NCBI GenBank assembly: GCA_022843485.1
Contig: JALHNM010000012.1
Location: 1-64,000 of the forward strand
DNA from: Fimbriimonadaceae bacterium
GTDB lineage: Bacteria; Armatimonadota; Fimbriimonadia; Fimbriimonadales; Fimbriimonadaceae
Direction: 5' to 3'
DNA length: 64,000 nt
Both the position numbers and the translations under genes were made by a program. Positions 7,950 to 16,112 of this stretch are shown one piece after another (positions within the stretch are counted from its first letter, which is position 1; each line of letters begins with the position of its first letter). The notes below the pieces were generated by a model. The model did not search any database, had not been told where the DNA came from, and worked only from the letters and a program-made list of their open reading frames with translations.

Positions 7950-9512
7950 TCACATCGGCATCAGGCCGTGCTTCTTGGCCGGCCGAAGCTCGTGCTTCGT
8001 GTGCAGGCTCTCCAGCGCCCGCGCGACGGCGATCCTCGTCTGGGCCGGTTCGATCACGTCGTCCACCATTCGGCGGGACCCCGCAACGTAGGGCGTGCTG
8101 AACGTGCTCCGGTACTTCTCCGTGAACTCCGCCCGGGCAGCCGCCTTGTCCTCGGCCGCTTCGATCTCCCGCTTGAAGACGATCTCCGCCGCCCCATCGG
8201 CACCCATCACGGCGATCTCGGCCGAGGGCCAGGCGAACACCCGGTCGGCGCCAAGGTCGCGGGCGCACATCGCGACGTAGGCCCCGCCATAAGCCTTCCG
8301 GACGATCACGCTCACCTTCGGGACCGTGGCCGCCGAGTACGCGAAGAGCACCTTCGCGCCGTGCCGGATGATGCCCCCGTACTCCTGGCTCACGCCCGGC
8401 AAGAACCCCGGCGTGTCGACGAACGTGACGATCGGGATGTTGAACGCGTTGCAGAACCGGATGAACCGGGCCGCCTTGTCGCTCGAGTTGATGTCGAGCA
8501 CGCCGGCGAAGACCTTCGGCTGGTTTGCGACGATCCCCACCGTCCGTCCGGCCACCCGTCCGAACCCGACAACGATGTTCTCGGCGTACGTCTCCTGGAC
8601 CTCCATGAAGTCCCCGTAGTCGACCACTCTGGCGACCACGTCCCGGATGTCGTAGGGCTGGCGAGCGTCCTCCGGCACGACCTCGTTCAGGGCTGGCTCG
8701 GGCTCCAGCGAGTACTCGCCCGGCTGCACCGGCGCGTCCTCGAGGTTGTTGCTCGGCAGGAAGCTAAGGAGCCGCTTACAGACGAGCACAGCCTCCTCGT
8801 CGTCCTCCGCGACAAAGTGCACGACCCCCGAGTAGTGCATCTGGGCCTCGGCCCCACCAAGTTCCTCCGCGCTGACGTCCTCGCCCGTCACCTGCTTGAT
8901 CACCGAGGGACCAGTGATGAACATCTGGGCGTGCCGGGTCTGGATGATGAAGTCTGTGAGCGCGGGCGAGTACGCGGCGCCCCCCGCGCAAGGGCCACAG
9001 ATGAGCGAGATCTGCGGCACCACCCCGGAGAGCTGCGTGTTCGCGTAGAAGACCTTCGCGTAGCCGCTGAGCGAGTCGATCCCTTCCTGGATCCGGGCCC
9101 CGCCCGAGTCGTTCAGGAAGACGAACGGCGTGCCCGTCCGGAGCGCAGCCCGCATCGCCTCGACCACCTTCTCGGAGTGCACTTCGCCCGCGGAGCCGCC
9201 GAACACGGTGAAGTCTTGGCTCGCGATATGGACGTACCGCCCGTCGACCGTCCCGACACCGGTCACGACCCCGTCCGCCGGCGCGTCCTTGCCCGCCATA
9301 CCGAAGTAGTTGCACCGGTGCTGCGCGAACATGGAGAACTCTTGGAAGCTGTTCGCGTCCGCGAGGGCGTCGATCCGCTCACGGGCCGTGAGCTTGCCGC
9401 CGGCCCGTTGCTTCGCCAGCTTCTCCTCGCCGCCTCCGAGCTTGATGGTCTCCTTGCGCCGCCGGAGATCGTCGATCCGGGCTTGTGACTGCGTCCCTTG
9501 TGTACTTGGCAT
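7950..9512 (-). CDS. Propionyl-/methylmalonyl-CoA carboxyltransferase (12S/PccB/MmdA type)
   Basis: 520 residues, full length for the crotonase-fold carboxyltransferases. Characteristic segments include KLTARERIDALAD, GSAGEVHSEKVVEAM, NDSGGARIQEGIDSL, CGPCAGGAAYSPALTDF, FITGPSVIKQVTGEDVS, GFLPGVSQEYGGIIRHGAKV and a glycine-rich KAYGGAYVAM, with the two oxyanion-hole regions present. It moves carboxyl from biotin to propionyl-CoA or the reverse. No membrane decarboxylase beta subunit is encoded nearby, so a sodium-pumping methylmalonyl-CoA decarboxylase is less likely than a transcarboxylase or a carboxylase with a remote biotin carboxylase. Confidence 0.94.
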   Translation of the reverse strand: MPSTQGTQSQARIDDLRRRKETIKLGGGEEKLAKQRAGGKLTARERIDALADANSFQEFSMFAQHRCNYFGMAGKDAPADGVVTGVGTVDGRYVHIASQDFTVFGGSAGEVHSEKVVEAMRAALRTGTPFVFLNDSGGARIQEGIDSLSGYAKVFYANTQLSGVVPQISLICGPCAGGAAYSPALTDFIIQTRHAQMFITGPSVIKQVTGEDVSAEELGGAEAQMHYSGVVHFVAEDDEEAVLVCKRLLSFLPSNNLEDAPVQPGEYSLEPEPALNEVVPEDARQPYDIRDVVARVVDYGDFMEVQETYAENIVVGFGRVAGRTVGIVANQPKVFAGVLDINSSDKAARFIRFCNAFNIPIVTFVDTPGFLPGVSQEYGGIIRHGAKVLFAYSAATVPKVSVIVRKAYGGAYVAMCARDLGADRVFAWPSAEIAVMGADGAAEIVFKREIEAAEDKAAARAEFTEKYRSTFSTPYVAGSRRMVDDVIEPAQTRIAVARALESLHTKHELRPAKKHGLMPM

Positions 9513-9523
9513 CGTGTCCGTCC

Positions 9524-10795
9524 TTATCGGTGGTACCTCTCGAAGGCGGCCCGCTCGAGTTCCTCTCGGTGCTCGGGGTGGGCGATGGCGATGAGCGCGG
9601 TCGCACGCTGGCGCAGGTTCTTGCCGTAAAGGTCGGCGACCCCGTGCTCGGTGACCACGTAGTGGACGTGGGCCCGCGTCGTGACGACCCCCGCCCCCGG
9701 CTTGAGCAACGGCACGATCCGGGTCTCGCCCTTCGTCGTGACGCTCGGGAGCGCGAAGATCGGCTTTCCCCCCGGGCTCAGGCTCGCGCCCCGGACGAAG
9801 TCCATCTGACCGCCGACGCCGCTAAAGAGCCTCGTCCCGATCGAGTCGGCGCAGACCTGGCCGGAGAGGTCGATCTCGACCGCGCTGTTGATGGCCGTCA
9901 TCTTGTTTTGCCGACGGATGATCGCCGTATCGTTGACGTAGGCAATGTCGAGTAACTGCACGAACGGGTTGTCGTCCACGAAGTCGTAGAGCCGCTTCGT
10001 CCCACTCACGAACCCGCCCACGATCCGCCCCCTGTGCATCGTCTTCTCGTTCCCGGTGACGACCCCCTTCTCGACGAGCTCGACGACCCCGTCGCTGAAC
10101 ATTTCGGTGTGGATCCCAAGGTCGCGGTGCCCGCCCAAGGCGGCGAGGACCGCGTTCGGGATCGCCCCGATCCCCATCTGGAGCGTCGCCCCGTCCTCGA
10201 TCAGGCCGGCCACAAGCCGACCGATGTGGGCTTCCACCTCGCTGATCGGCCCGGGCGGGGCTTCACCCAAAGGGCGGTCGACCTCGACCAGCGCCGCGAA
10301 GCGGGACACGTGGACGTTTCCGTCGCCGTGCGTCCGCGGCATGTGCCGGTTGACCTGGGCGATCACGGTCTTGGCGGACTCCACCGCGGCGAGGCTCGTG
10401 TCGACCGAGACGCCCATCGAACAGTAGCCGTGGGTGTCCGGGGGCGACACCGTCACGATCGCCACGTCCAAGGGCAGGGCCCCCTTGCGGAACAGGGCGG
10501 GGATCTCGCTCAGGAACACCGGGATGTAGTCGGCACGCCCCTCGGCCACCGCACCACGCAAGTTCCCACCGATGAACAGGTTGTTCACGAAGAAGCTGTC
10601 GAGGAGCTCAGGGGCGGCGTAAGGGGCGTCGCCCTCCGTGTGCAGGTGAACGATCTCCACCTCCCGCAACTCGGGCGCCCGGGCCACCAGCGCCGCAATG
10701 AGGTCGTGGGGGGTCGCGCCCATCCCGTGAAGGAAAACGCGGTCTCCAGACTTGACAAGACTGACGGCCTCAGCGGCCGAAACGAAACGCACCAT
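9524..10795 (-). CDS. Acetyl-CoA hydrolase/transferase family (acyl-CoA:carboxylate CoA-transferase)
   Basis: About 424 residues with the 4-hydroxybutyrate/succinyl-CoA transferase family motifs GIGAIPNAVLAAL, GLGIHTEM-like DLGIHTEMFSDG, and GVGGQMDFVRGA; the glutamate that forms the CoA thioester in this family lies in the C-terminal half (likely VTEHGVADL). As first gene of the methylmalonyl-CoA operon it most plausibly exchanges CoA between propionyl-CoA and succinate or acetate. The ATG at 10795 is chosen over an upstream TTG because GGAG lies at suitable distance. The substrate is inferred from context only. Confidence 0.9.
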   Translation of the reverse strand: MVRFVSAAEAVSLVKSGDRVFLHGMGATPHDLIAALVARAPELREVEIVHLHTEGDAPYAAPELLDSFFVNNLFIGGNLRGAVAEGRADYIPVFLSEIPALFRKGALPLDVAIVTVSPPDTHGYCSMGVSVDTSLAAVESAKTVIAQVNRHMPRTHGDGNVHVSRFAALVEVDRPLGEAPPGPISEVEAHIGRLVAGLIEDGATLQMGIGAIPNAVLAALGGHRDLGIHTEMFSDGVVELVEKGVVTGNEKTMHRGRIVGGFVSGTKRLYDFVDDNPFVQLLDIAYVNDTAIIRRQNKMTAINSAVEIDLSGQVCADSIGTRLFSGVGGQMDFVRGASLSPGGKPIFALPSVTTKGETRIVPLLKPGAGVVTTRAHVHYVVTEHGVADLYGKNLRQRATALIAIAHPEHREELERAAFERYHR

Positions 10796-10888
10796 TGTCA
10801 ACTCCGTGAATCAGTTGCAGGCGGTTCGAGCCGCCCCCCGATGCGATCGATCGCCTTTGACCAAGGGGCATCAGGCGCTGTTCCGTGA

Positions 10889-10903
10889 GTCACTCTACCC
10901 ACA
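10889..10903 (-). promoter_or_regulatory. Promoter element TGTGGGTAGAGTGAC of the methylmalonyl-CoA operon
   Basis: On the minus strand this 15-mer contains a -10-like TAGAGT about 95 bases upstream of the CoA-transferase start. The identical 15-mer occurs before the next divergent unit at 11312-11326, which supports a regulatory role. Confidence 0.5.
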
Positions 10904-10974
10904 GGACGCTCTTGCTCGCATGAGCATGAACAGGCCCTTGGTTTGCGGGCCGCGTTGCCCGACCCAACCCCGAG

Positions 10975-11298
10975 TCAGCCGCGGGGACTGTCCTCGAAGA
11001 CCTCTCGCTCCAGCCGGTCGATGCGGGCTTGGGCCTCGTGGACCGTGAGCACGCGCATGTACTGGATCGCGTCCATCGGCACCCAGTAGGTCGCATCGCG
11101 ACGGTGCACGCCGTCGATCGCGTCGTAGACCAACTCCACGCAGACCATCGGGCCCGAGTGGCCCCGTACCACGTAGACGCACTTCTCGCACTGGCGCTTC
11201 GCCAGACGGTTCGTGCCTGTCCAGTGCACCTCGCAATAGGTGCCGACTAACTCCAAGGCGCTACGGTCGCGCTCGATCAGGGGGACTTCGCCGATCAT
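10975..11298 (-). CDS. Hypothetical protein with possible CxxC pair
   Basis: 107 residues starting MIGEVPLIERDRSALELVG. The body is beta-rich with a CEKC pair (QCEKCVYVV) that could bind metal, and the C-terminus is an amphipathic helix (VHEAQARIDRLEREVFED). No signal peptide. The start at 11298 is chosen because upstream residues are poor and a copy of the 15-base promoter box lies 14 bases further upstream. No family recognised. Confidence 0.6.
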   Translation of the reverse strand: MIGEVPLIERDRSALELVGTYCEVHWTGTNRLAKRQCEKCVYVVRGHSGPMVCVELVYDAIDGVHRRDATYWVPMDAIQYMRVLTVHEAQARIDRLEREVFEDSPRG

Positions 11299-11311
11299 GG
11301 GTCTCTCCGCC

Positions 11312-11326
11312 GTCACTCTACCCACA
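11312..11326 (-). promoter_or_regulatory. Promoter element TGTGGGTAGAGTGAC (second copy)
   Basis: Same 15 bases as at 10889-10903. TAGAGT (minus strand) ends 16 bases before the ATG at 11298. Confidence 0.5.
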
Positions 11327-11380
11327 AGACTTGCGCTCCCGCACACAACGACCGGGGCCCAACGCAGAGGCGGGCCCGAG

Positions 11381-11386
11381 TATCCT
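11381..11386 (+). promoter_or_regulatory. -10 box TATCCT, leaderless amylase start
   Basis: TATCCT ends 7 bases before the GTG at 11394 and there is no Shine-Dalgarno sequence, so the transcript probably begins at or next to the start codon. Confidence 0.5.
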
Positions 11387-11393
11387 CCGAGCC

Positions 11394-12926
11394 GTGGCTG
11401 CCTTAACCCTCGGCCTCGCCGCTGTCCTCATGACGACCCCCGATACGTTCGCCCGTCGCGCCCAGGATTGGCGGAACGGCCCCGTCGTCTACCAGGTCTT
11501 CGTCGACCGCTTCGCCCCCGCCGCCGACCTCCAGGCTAAGCGAGCGCTCTACCCAGCCCCCAGGAAGCTTATGACCTGGGATCAGACCCCGAAAGCGGGG
11601 CGGCTCGACCCAGCCCTGGGGTCCTACACCCACGAACTTGAGTTCTGGGGTGGCGACCTCCAGAGCCTTCGGGGACGGCTCGACTATGTCGAGGGCATCG
11701 GGGCCGACGTGGTCTACCTGAACCCGATCTTCAAGGCCCTCACGAACCACAAGTACGACACCCAGGACTACTTCGCGGTCGCCGACAACTACGGCACGCG
11801 GGACGACCTGCGCTCCCTGCAAGACGCCCTCCACGGTCGCGGGATGAGGCTCATGCTCGACGGCGTCTTCAACCATATGGGGAGGACGGCGCCCCGCTTC
11901 CTGGAAGCCCAGGGGGACCCGAAGAGCCGCTACCGGTCCTGGTTCGTGTTCGACCCGCGGTACAAGTCCGGCTACCGAGGTTGGGCAGGGGTCGCTAACC
12001 TCCCCGCCCTCAACCTCGACGACCCCGGGGTTCGCGACTTCCTTTGGCGCAAGGACGACTCGGTCGTCCAAACCTACCTCCGCGAGGGGCTCGACGGCTG
12101 GAGGCTCGACGTAGCCTTCGACCTCGGCCCCGAGGTCCTCGCCGAGATCACCGCCGCCGCCCACAAGGCCAAGCCGGACAGCGTCGTCGTCGGTGAGATC
12201 AGCGGCTACCCGAGCGACTGGGCCCCTGCCGTGGACGGGGTCTTCAACTTCTTCCCTCTCTCTCTCGGCCGCGACATGCTCGCGGGCCGGGTCGCAGGGG
12301 GCCGGATCGGCACGATGCTCGACCAAATGGTCGAAGACGCAGGCATCGAAACCGTCCTCAAGAGCTGGCTGCTCCTCGACAACCACGACACCCCCCGGCT
12401 CGTCGATCAGGTCCCCGACCCCGCCGACCGAAAACTCTGCTTCCTGCTCCAGGTCACCCTTCCCGGAGCGCCGGTCGTCTACTACGGCACGGAGCTGGGC
12501 ATGGCCGGCGACGGCGACCCCGCGAACCGGGCCCCCATGCGGTGGGACCTCGTCACCGACTCGAACGAGACGCTCGCCTGGGTTCGGTCGCTCCTCACGA
12601 TCCGCAAGGCCCACCCCGCCCTGCGCTACGGCGACTTCAAGGCCCTCGCGACCGACCGGCTCCTCGCCTACGTCCGCACGACCGAAAAGCTCCGCGAGAC
12701 CGTCCTTGTCGTCGTCAACCCCACCGAGACCGCCGTGACCGAGACCTTCGCCACCCGCGTCGGGAGGATCATGAGCTGGGGTGAGCTCGACGACCTTCTT
12801 TCCGACGCCAAGACCCGCTCGATCAACGGACTGATGCGCGTCACCGTCCCCCCGAAGACGGCCCGGCTGTTCGTGCCGATCACCGACCTCGGAGGGGAGT
12901 TCAAACCCTACGAACGGATCCCTTGA
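11394..12926 (+). CDS. GH13 alpha-amylase family glycosidase, secreted
   Basis: About 510 residues. N-terminal VAALTLGLAAVLMTTPDTFA looks like a signal sequence, then PVVYQVFVDRFAP opens the barrel. Conserved GH13 regions follow: LMLDGVFNHMG (region I), DGWRLDVAFD (region II with nucleophile Asp), VVGEISGY (region III acid Glu) and LLDNHDTPRL (region IV Asp). YLNPIFKALTNHKYDTQDYF is the neopullulanase/cyclomaltodextrinase-like variant of the early region. A small beta C-domain ends the protein. It likely hydrolyses alpha-1,4 glucans or cyclodextrins outside the cytoplasm. A longer TTG start at 11331 is possible but would add a non-signal-like extension. Confidence 0.92.
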   Translation: MAALTLGLAAVLMTTPDTFARRAQDWRNGPVVYQVFVDRFAPAADLQAKRALYPAPRKLMTWDQTPKAGRLDPALGSYTHELEFWGGDLQSLRGRLDYVEGIGADVVYLNPIFKALTNHKYDTQDYFAVADNYGTRDDLRSLQDALHGRGMRLMLDGVFNHMGRTAPRFLEAQGDPKSRYRSWFVFDPRYKSGYRGWAGVANLPALNLDDPGVRDFLWRKDDSVVQTYLREGLDGWRLDVAFDLGPEVLAEITAAAHKAKPDSVVVGEISGYPSDWAPAVDGVFNFFPLSLGRDMLAGRVAGGRIGTMLDQMVEDAGIETVLKSWLLLDNHDTPRLVDQVPDPADRKLCFLLQVTLPGAPVVYYGTELGMAGDGDPANRAPMRWDLVTDSNETLAWVRSLLTIRKAHPALRYGDFKALATDRLLAYVRTTEKLRETVLVVVNPTETAVTETFATRVGRIMSWGELDDLLSDAKTRSINGLMRVTVPPKTARLFVPITDLGGEFKPYERIP

Positions 12927-12935
12927 CCCTCTGGC

Positions 12936-14810
12936 CTACTCCACTGTGACCGACTTCGCCAAGTTGCGGGGTTGGTCGATCTCGCAACCCTTCGCCTTCG
13001 CCACGTAGTAGGCGAAGAGCTGCATCGGCAGCACCGAGAGGAGGGCGTTGAGGTAGGCCGAGCGTGAGGCGGGGACCTTGAGGACCGCCTCGGCGACCCC
13101 GTCGAGCGAGTCGTCGCCCTCCGTGGTCACCGCCACCACGAACCCACCCCGGGCCTGAACCTCGCGGACGTTCGAGACCGTCTTCTCTCGCACGTCGGCG
13201 TCGGTCGCCCCGAAGATCGCGAGCGTCCCTTGTTCCACCAGCGCGAGCGGGCCGTGCTTCATCTCCCCGGCGGGCGATTCCTGGGTCGGGATGTAGGCGA
13301 TCTCCTTGAGCTTCAGCGCCCCCTCCCGCGCGACGTGGGCGTCCGCGTTCCGACCGAGGAAGAACACGAGCGGGGCGCCCTTGAAGCGCTCGGCCAACGC
13401 CTTGACCTCGTCCTCAAGGCGCAAGCACACCTCCGCCTTCTCGGCGAACGCCCGCAAGTCCGCCACCGCCTCGTCGATCCGGACCCCCGGCGTCTCCTTG
13501 ACCTGCGCGATGTGCAGCGCGAGCAACATGAGCACTAAGCACTGCGCGGTGTACGCCTTCGTCGAGGCGACGCTGATCTCAGGGCCCGCCTGTGTGAAGA
13601 CGGTGCGATCGCACTCCCGGGCGATGCTCGACCCGACCACGTTCACGACCCCGAGCGTCCGGATCCGCCGCTGCTTGCACAGCCGCAACGCCGCCAGCGA
13701 GTCGAGTGTCTCCCCGCTCTGACTCACGAAAACGGCCAGCGACTTAGGCGACAGGATTGGGTCGCCATAGCGGAACTCGGACGAGAAGAACACGTCCGTC
13801 GGCAGCTGCAGGAGCCGCTCGAACAAGAACTTGCCCATCAACCCCGCGTGGTAGGCCGTGCCGCACGCGATGATGTTCACCCGGTCGATGTCCTGCCAAA
13901 CGTGGTCGCCGAACACCTGGTCGAGCCGCACCCGGCCCTTGTCGTCGATCCTGCCGGCGAGGGCCCCCCGGATCACGTCCGGTTGCTCGTGGATCTCCTT
14001 GAGCATGAAGTGCTCGTACCCGCCCTTCTCGGCCGCCTCGACGTCCCAATCGACGTGGAACGACTCCAGCGGCACCGGCTTGCCCTCCAGGTCCATCAGC
14101 CGCACCCCGTCGCGCTCTAGGACCGCGATCCGGTCGTCCTCCACGGCCACGACCTCGCGCGTGTAAGGGATCAAGGCCGGGATGTCGCTCGCGACCATGT
14201 TCTCCCCCTGGCCCAGCCCGACGATCAGCGGCGAGGCGTTCCGTGCCGCCACGAACTTGTCCCGCTCCCGCTTGCTGAAGGCCACGAAGGCGAACGCCCC
14301 CCGCATCCTCCGCACCGCTTGCCGCACCGCCTCTTCGAGCGGGACGCCCTTGGCGTACTCCTGCCCAATCACGTGAGCCGCGACCTCGGTGTCCGTCTCG
14401 CTCTCGAAGCTGTGGCCCGCCGCCGCCAACTCACCCTTGAGGTCGAGGTAGTTCTCGATGATCCCGTTGTGGATCAGCGCGACGTCGCCGTACCGGTCGA
14501 AGTGGGGGTGGGCGTTCTCGTCCGTCGGCCCGCCGTGGGTGGCCCAGCGGCTATGGGCGATCGCGAGGTGGGGCACGTCGATCCCTTCCCCGCCCGGGCC
14601 GCCGCCCGATTCGGGGGTCCCGTCGCCGTCCCAGAGGACTTTGCCCAGTTCGCCGAGCTTCCCCGCCCGCTTCACGACGTGGATGGTCCCGCCACCGTTG
14701 AGGTAGGCGACCCCGGCGCTGTCGTAGCCCCGGTATTCAAGCCGCTTGAGTTGGTCGTAGACGACCTCAACCGCGTTCCGTGGACCGATGTATCCCGCGA
14801 TGCCGCACAT
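12936..14810 (-). CDS. glmS: Glutamine--fructose-6-phosphate aminotransferase
   Basis: 624 residues. Starts MCGIAGYIG with the N-terminal Cys glutaminase nucleophile exposed after Met removal; SRWATHGGPT and NGIIENY follow. Two SIS isomerase domains contain IACGTAYHAGL, SQSGETLDSLAALR and ESPAGEMKHGPLALV, and the end NLAKSVTVE is the conserved tail. It makes glucosamine-6-phosphate for peptidoglycan and lipid precursors. A Gly-rich insertion of roughly ten residues (near 70-80) makes it slightly longer than the E. coli enzyme. No glmS ribozyme-like leader is present: a TACCCT box lies just 7 bases before the ATG. Confidence 0.97.
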   Translation of the reverse strand: MCGIAGYIGPRNAVEVVYDQLKRLEYRGYDSAGVAYLNGGGTIHVVKRAGKLGELGKVLWDGDGTPESGGGPGGEGIDVPHLAIAHSRWATHGGPTDENAHPHFDRYGDVALIHNGIIENYLDLKGELAAAGHSFESETDTEVAAHVIGQEYAKGVPLEEAVRQAVRRMRGAFAFVAFSKRERDKFVAARNASPLIVGLGQGENMVASDIPALIPYTREVVAVEDDRIAVLERDGVRLMDLEGKPVPLESFHVDWDVEAAEKGGYEHFMLKEIHEQPDVIRGALAGRIDDKGRVRLDQVFGDHVWQDIDRVNIIACGTAYHAGLMGKFLFERLLQLPTDVFFSSEFRYGDPILSPKSLAVFVSQSGETLDSLAALRLCKQRRIRTLGVVNVVGSSIARECDRTVFTQAGPEISVASTKAYTAQCLVLMLLALHIAQVKETPGVRIDEAVADLRAFAEKAEVCLRLEDEVKALAERFKGAPLVFFLGRNADAHVAREGALKLKEIAYIPTQESPAGEMKHGPLALVEQGTLAIFGATDADVREKTVSNVREVQARGGFVVAVTTEGDDSLDGVAEAVLKVPASRSAYLNALLSVLPMQLFAYYVAKAKGCEIDQPRNLAKSVTVE

Positions 14811-14817
14811 CCCCGCT

Positions 14818-14823
14818 AGGGTA
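14818..14823 (-). promoter_or_regulatory. -10 box TACCCT, leaderless glmS start
   Basis: On the minus strand TACCCT is separated by 7 bases from the glmS ATG. Confidence 0.5.
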
Positions 14824-14864
14824 CCTGCCCCTCGAAACGCGACCCTCCCAGCCCCCCCCGGAGC

Positions 14865-14909
14865 GCGGGCTTTCCAGCCCGCACCCCGGTCCGCGGCCTT
14901 TCAGGCCGC
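14865..14909. repeat. Two adjacent GC hairpins between aspartoacylase-like gene and glmS
   Basis: GCGGGCT-TTCC-AGCCCGC (14865-14882) and GCGGCCT-TTC-AGGCCGC (14893-14909): perfect 7-bp stems with pyrimidine loops and related sequence. They lie after the minus-strand aspartoacylase-like gene and could end its transcript, but no T-tract follows. Confidence 0.6.
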
Positions 14910-14954
14910 ATGCCCCACTCCAAGAGCACCCTAAGCCCCCGCACCCCCGACCGC

Positions 14955-15953
14955 TCAGTCGTCAGTGACGGTCGTGCGCTCCGGCCGACAGTCCCTCTCG
15001 TGCCGGGCGAGGTGGAGCAGCCCGTCCCCACGCGTGACCTGGGGGTTGACGACCATGCCCACGACCATCCCGTCCCAAGGCGCGACGACCTTCGCTCGCT
15101 GCCTGCCGAACACGTCCATCACCCGTCCCAGCACCTCCCCCTTCTTGACCCGGTCGCCCGGGAAGGTGGCGGTGTGGAACAGCCCCCCGTGCCTGGCCCG
15201 GAGCCAGGAGCTGTCCCCCGCGACGAACGGGCCCGGCCGCAGCGCCTCGTTCGTCCCCGGCCGCATCCCGAGGTGCCCCATCACCCGCCACACCCCCTGC
15301 ACGCCGATCCGGATGACCTCCCGCTCGAACCGCATGGTCTCGCCGCCCTCAAAGAGCAGCATCGGTAGCCCACGCCCCGCCGCCGTCGCCCGGTAGCTGT
15401 TGGCCCGGAGCTTGGCGTGAAGCACGACCGGTGCCCCGAACTCCAGGGCCGCCATCCGCGTCGTCCCGTCCCCGAGGTCCGCCCGGATCTGGGGCACGTT
15501 CGTCCGCCCGTCGCTCCCCGTGTGGAAGTCGATCGCGAAGTCCGCGTGCGAGACGATCTTCGAGACGAACAGGTGGGCGAGCTGACTCGCGAGCGAGCCC
15601 TTGGCCGATCCCGGGAACGATCGGTTGAGGTCGCGCCGGTCCGGCAAGTACCGCGACTGAGTCAAGTACCCGAACACGTTCACGACCGGCACCGCGATGA
15701 GGGTGCCCCTCAGGCTCCGAGGGTCGACGTCGGCCACGACCTGCCGCACGATCTCGACCCCGTTCAGCTCGTCGCCGTGGATCGCCGCGCTCAGCAACAG
15801 CTTGGGCCCCTCGTGGCGCCCGTTCACCACCGTCACCGGCACGTGCACCTCGGTGCCCGTGCTCAGGCGAGCGACCGGGATCTCGACCCGCACCGACTTC
15901 CCCGCAGGGACCGGGGTGCCCGCGAGAGACATGACCCCGTTCGCGCTGCCCAT
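14955..15953 (-). CDS. Succinylglutamate desuccinylase/aspartoacylase family zinc deacylase
   Basis: 332 residues. Zinc ligands of the M14-like AstE/AspA fold are visible: AAIHGDELNGVE (HxxE), DLNRSFPG (substrate-binding Asn-Arg) and DFHTGSDGR (His). The C-terminal third adds a beta-barrel lid with RVKKGEVLGRVMDVFG and APWDGMVVGM, biotinyl-like hammerhead features common in this branch. It removes an acyl group from an amino-acid-like amide; the real substrate is unknown. Members of this family can partner RimK-type ligases, and a RimK/RimB pair is found at 48-50 kb, but linkage is only suggestive. Confidence 0.88.
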   Translation of the reverse strand: MGSANGVMSLAGTPVPAGKSVRVEIPVARLSTGTEVHVPVTVVNGRHEGPKLLLSAAIHGDELNGVEIVRQVVADVDPRSLRGTLIAVPVVNVFGYLTQSRYLPDRRDLNRSFPGSAKGSLASQLAHLFVSKIVSHADFAIDFHTGSDGRTNVPQIRADLGDGTTRMAALEFGAPVVLHAKLRANSYRATAAGRGLPMLLFEGGETMRFEREVIRIGVQGVWRVMGHLGMRPGTNEALRPGPFVAGDSSWLRARHGGLFHTATFPGDRVKKGEVLGRVMDVFGRQRAKVVAPWDGMVVGMVVNPQVTRGDGLLHLARHERDCRPERTTVTDD

Positions 15954-16112
15954 CCTCTCATTCTGGCCGATCCCTGGCCCGGTCTACCTTGGCCTCCCGC
16001 CCCGCCGAAACACATCAGGTTCATGCGCCGTTCAGACTCCGGTCGGGCGACGGTCAGGTTCGAGGGCGACACTCCCTCCACGCGGCCCCGGTGGGGTCGC
16101 AAGGACAAACTT

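Noticed and set aside
7920-9488. 522-codon open frame on the plus strand
   Set aside because: Antisense of the carboxyltransferase gene, which has unmistakable family motifs; the plus-strand product is Arg/His/Asp-rich with no domain.
10802-10974. Cobalamin riboswitch before the B12-dependent mutase operon
   Set aside because: The leader is only about 90 bases and shows no B12-box-like sequence or multi-helix junction.
14811-14954. glmS ribozyme upstream of glmS
   Set aside because: The start codon is preceded within 7 bases by a -10-like box, and only two simple hairpins, belonging to the upstream intergenic gap, are present.
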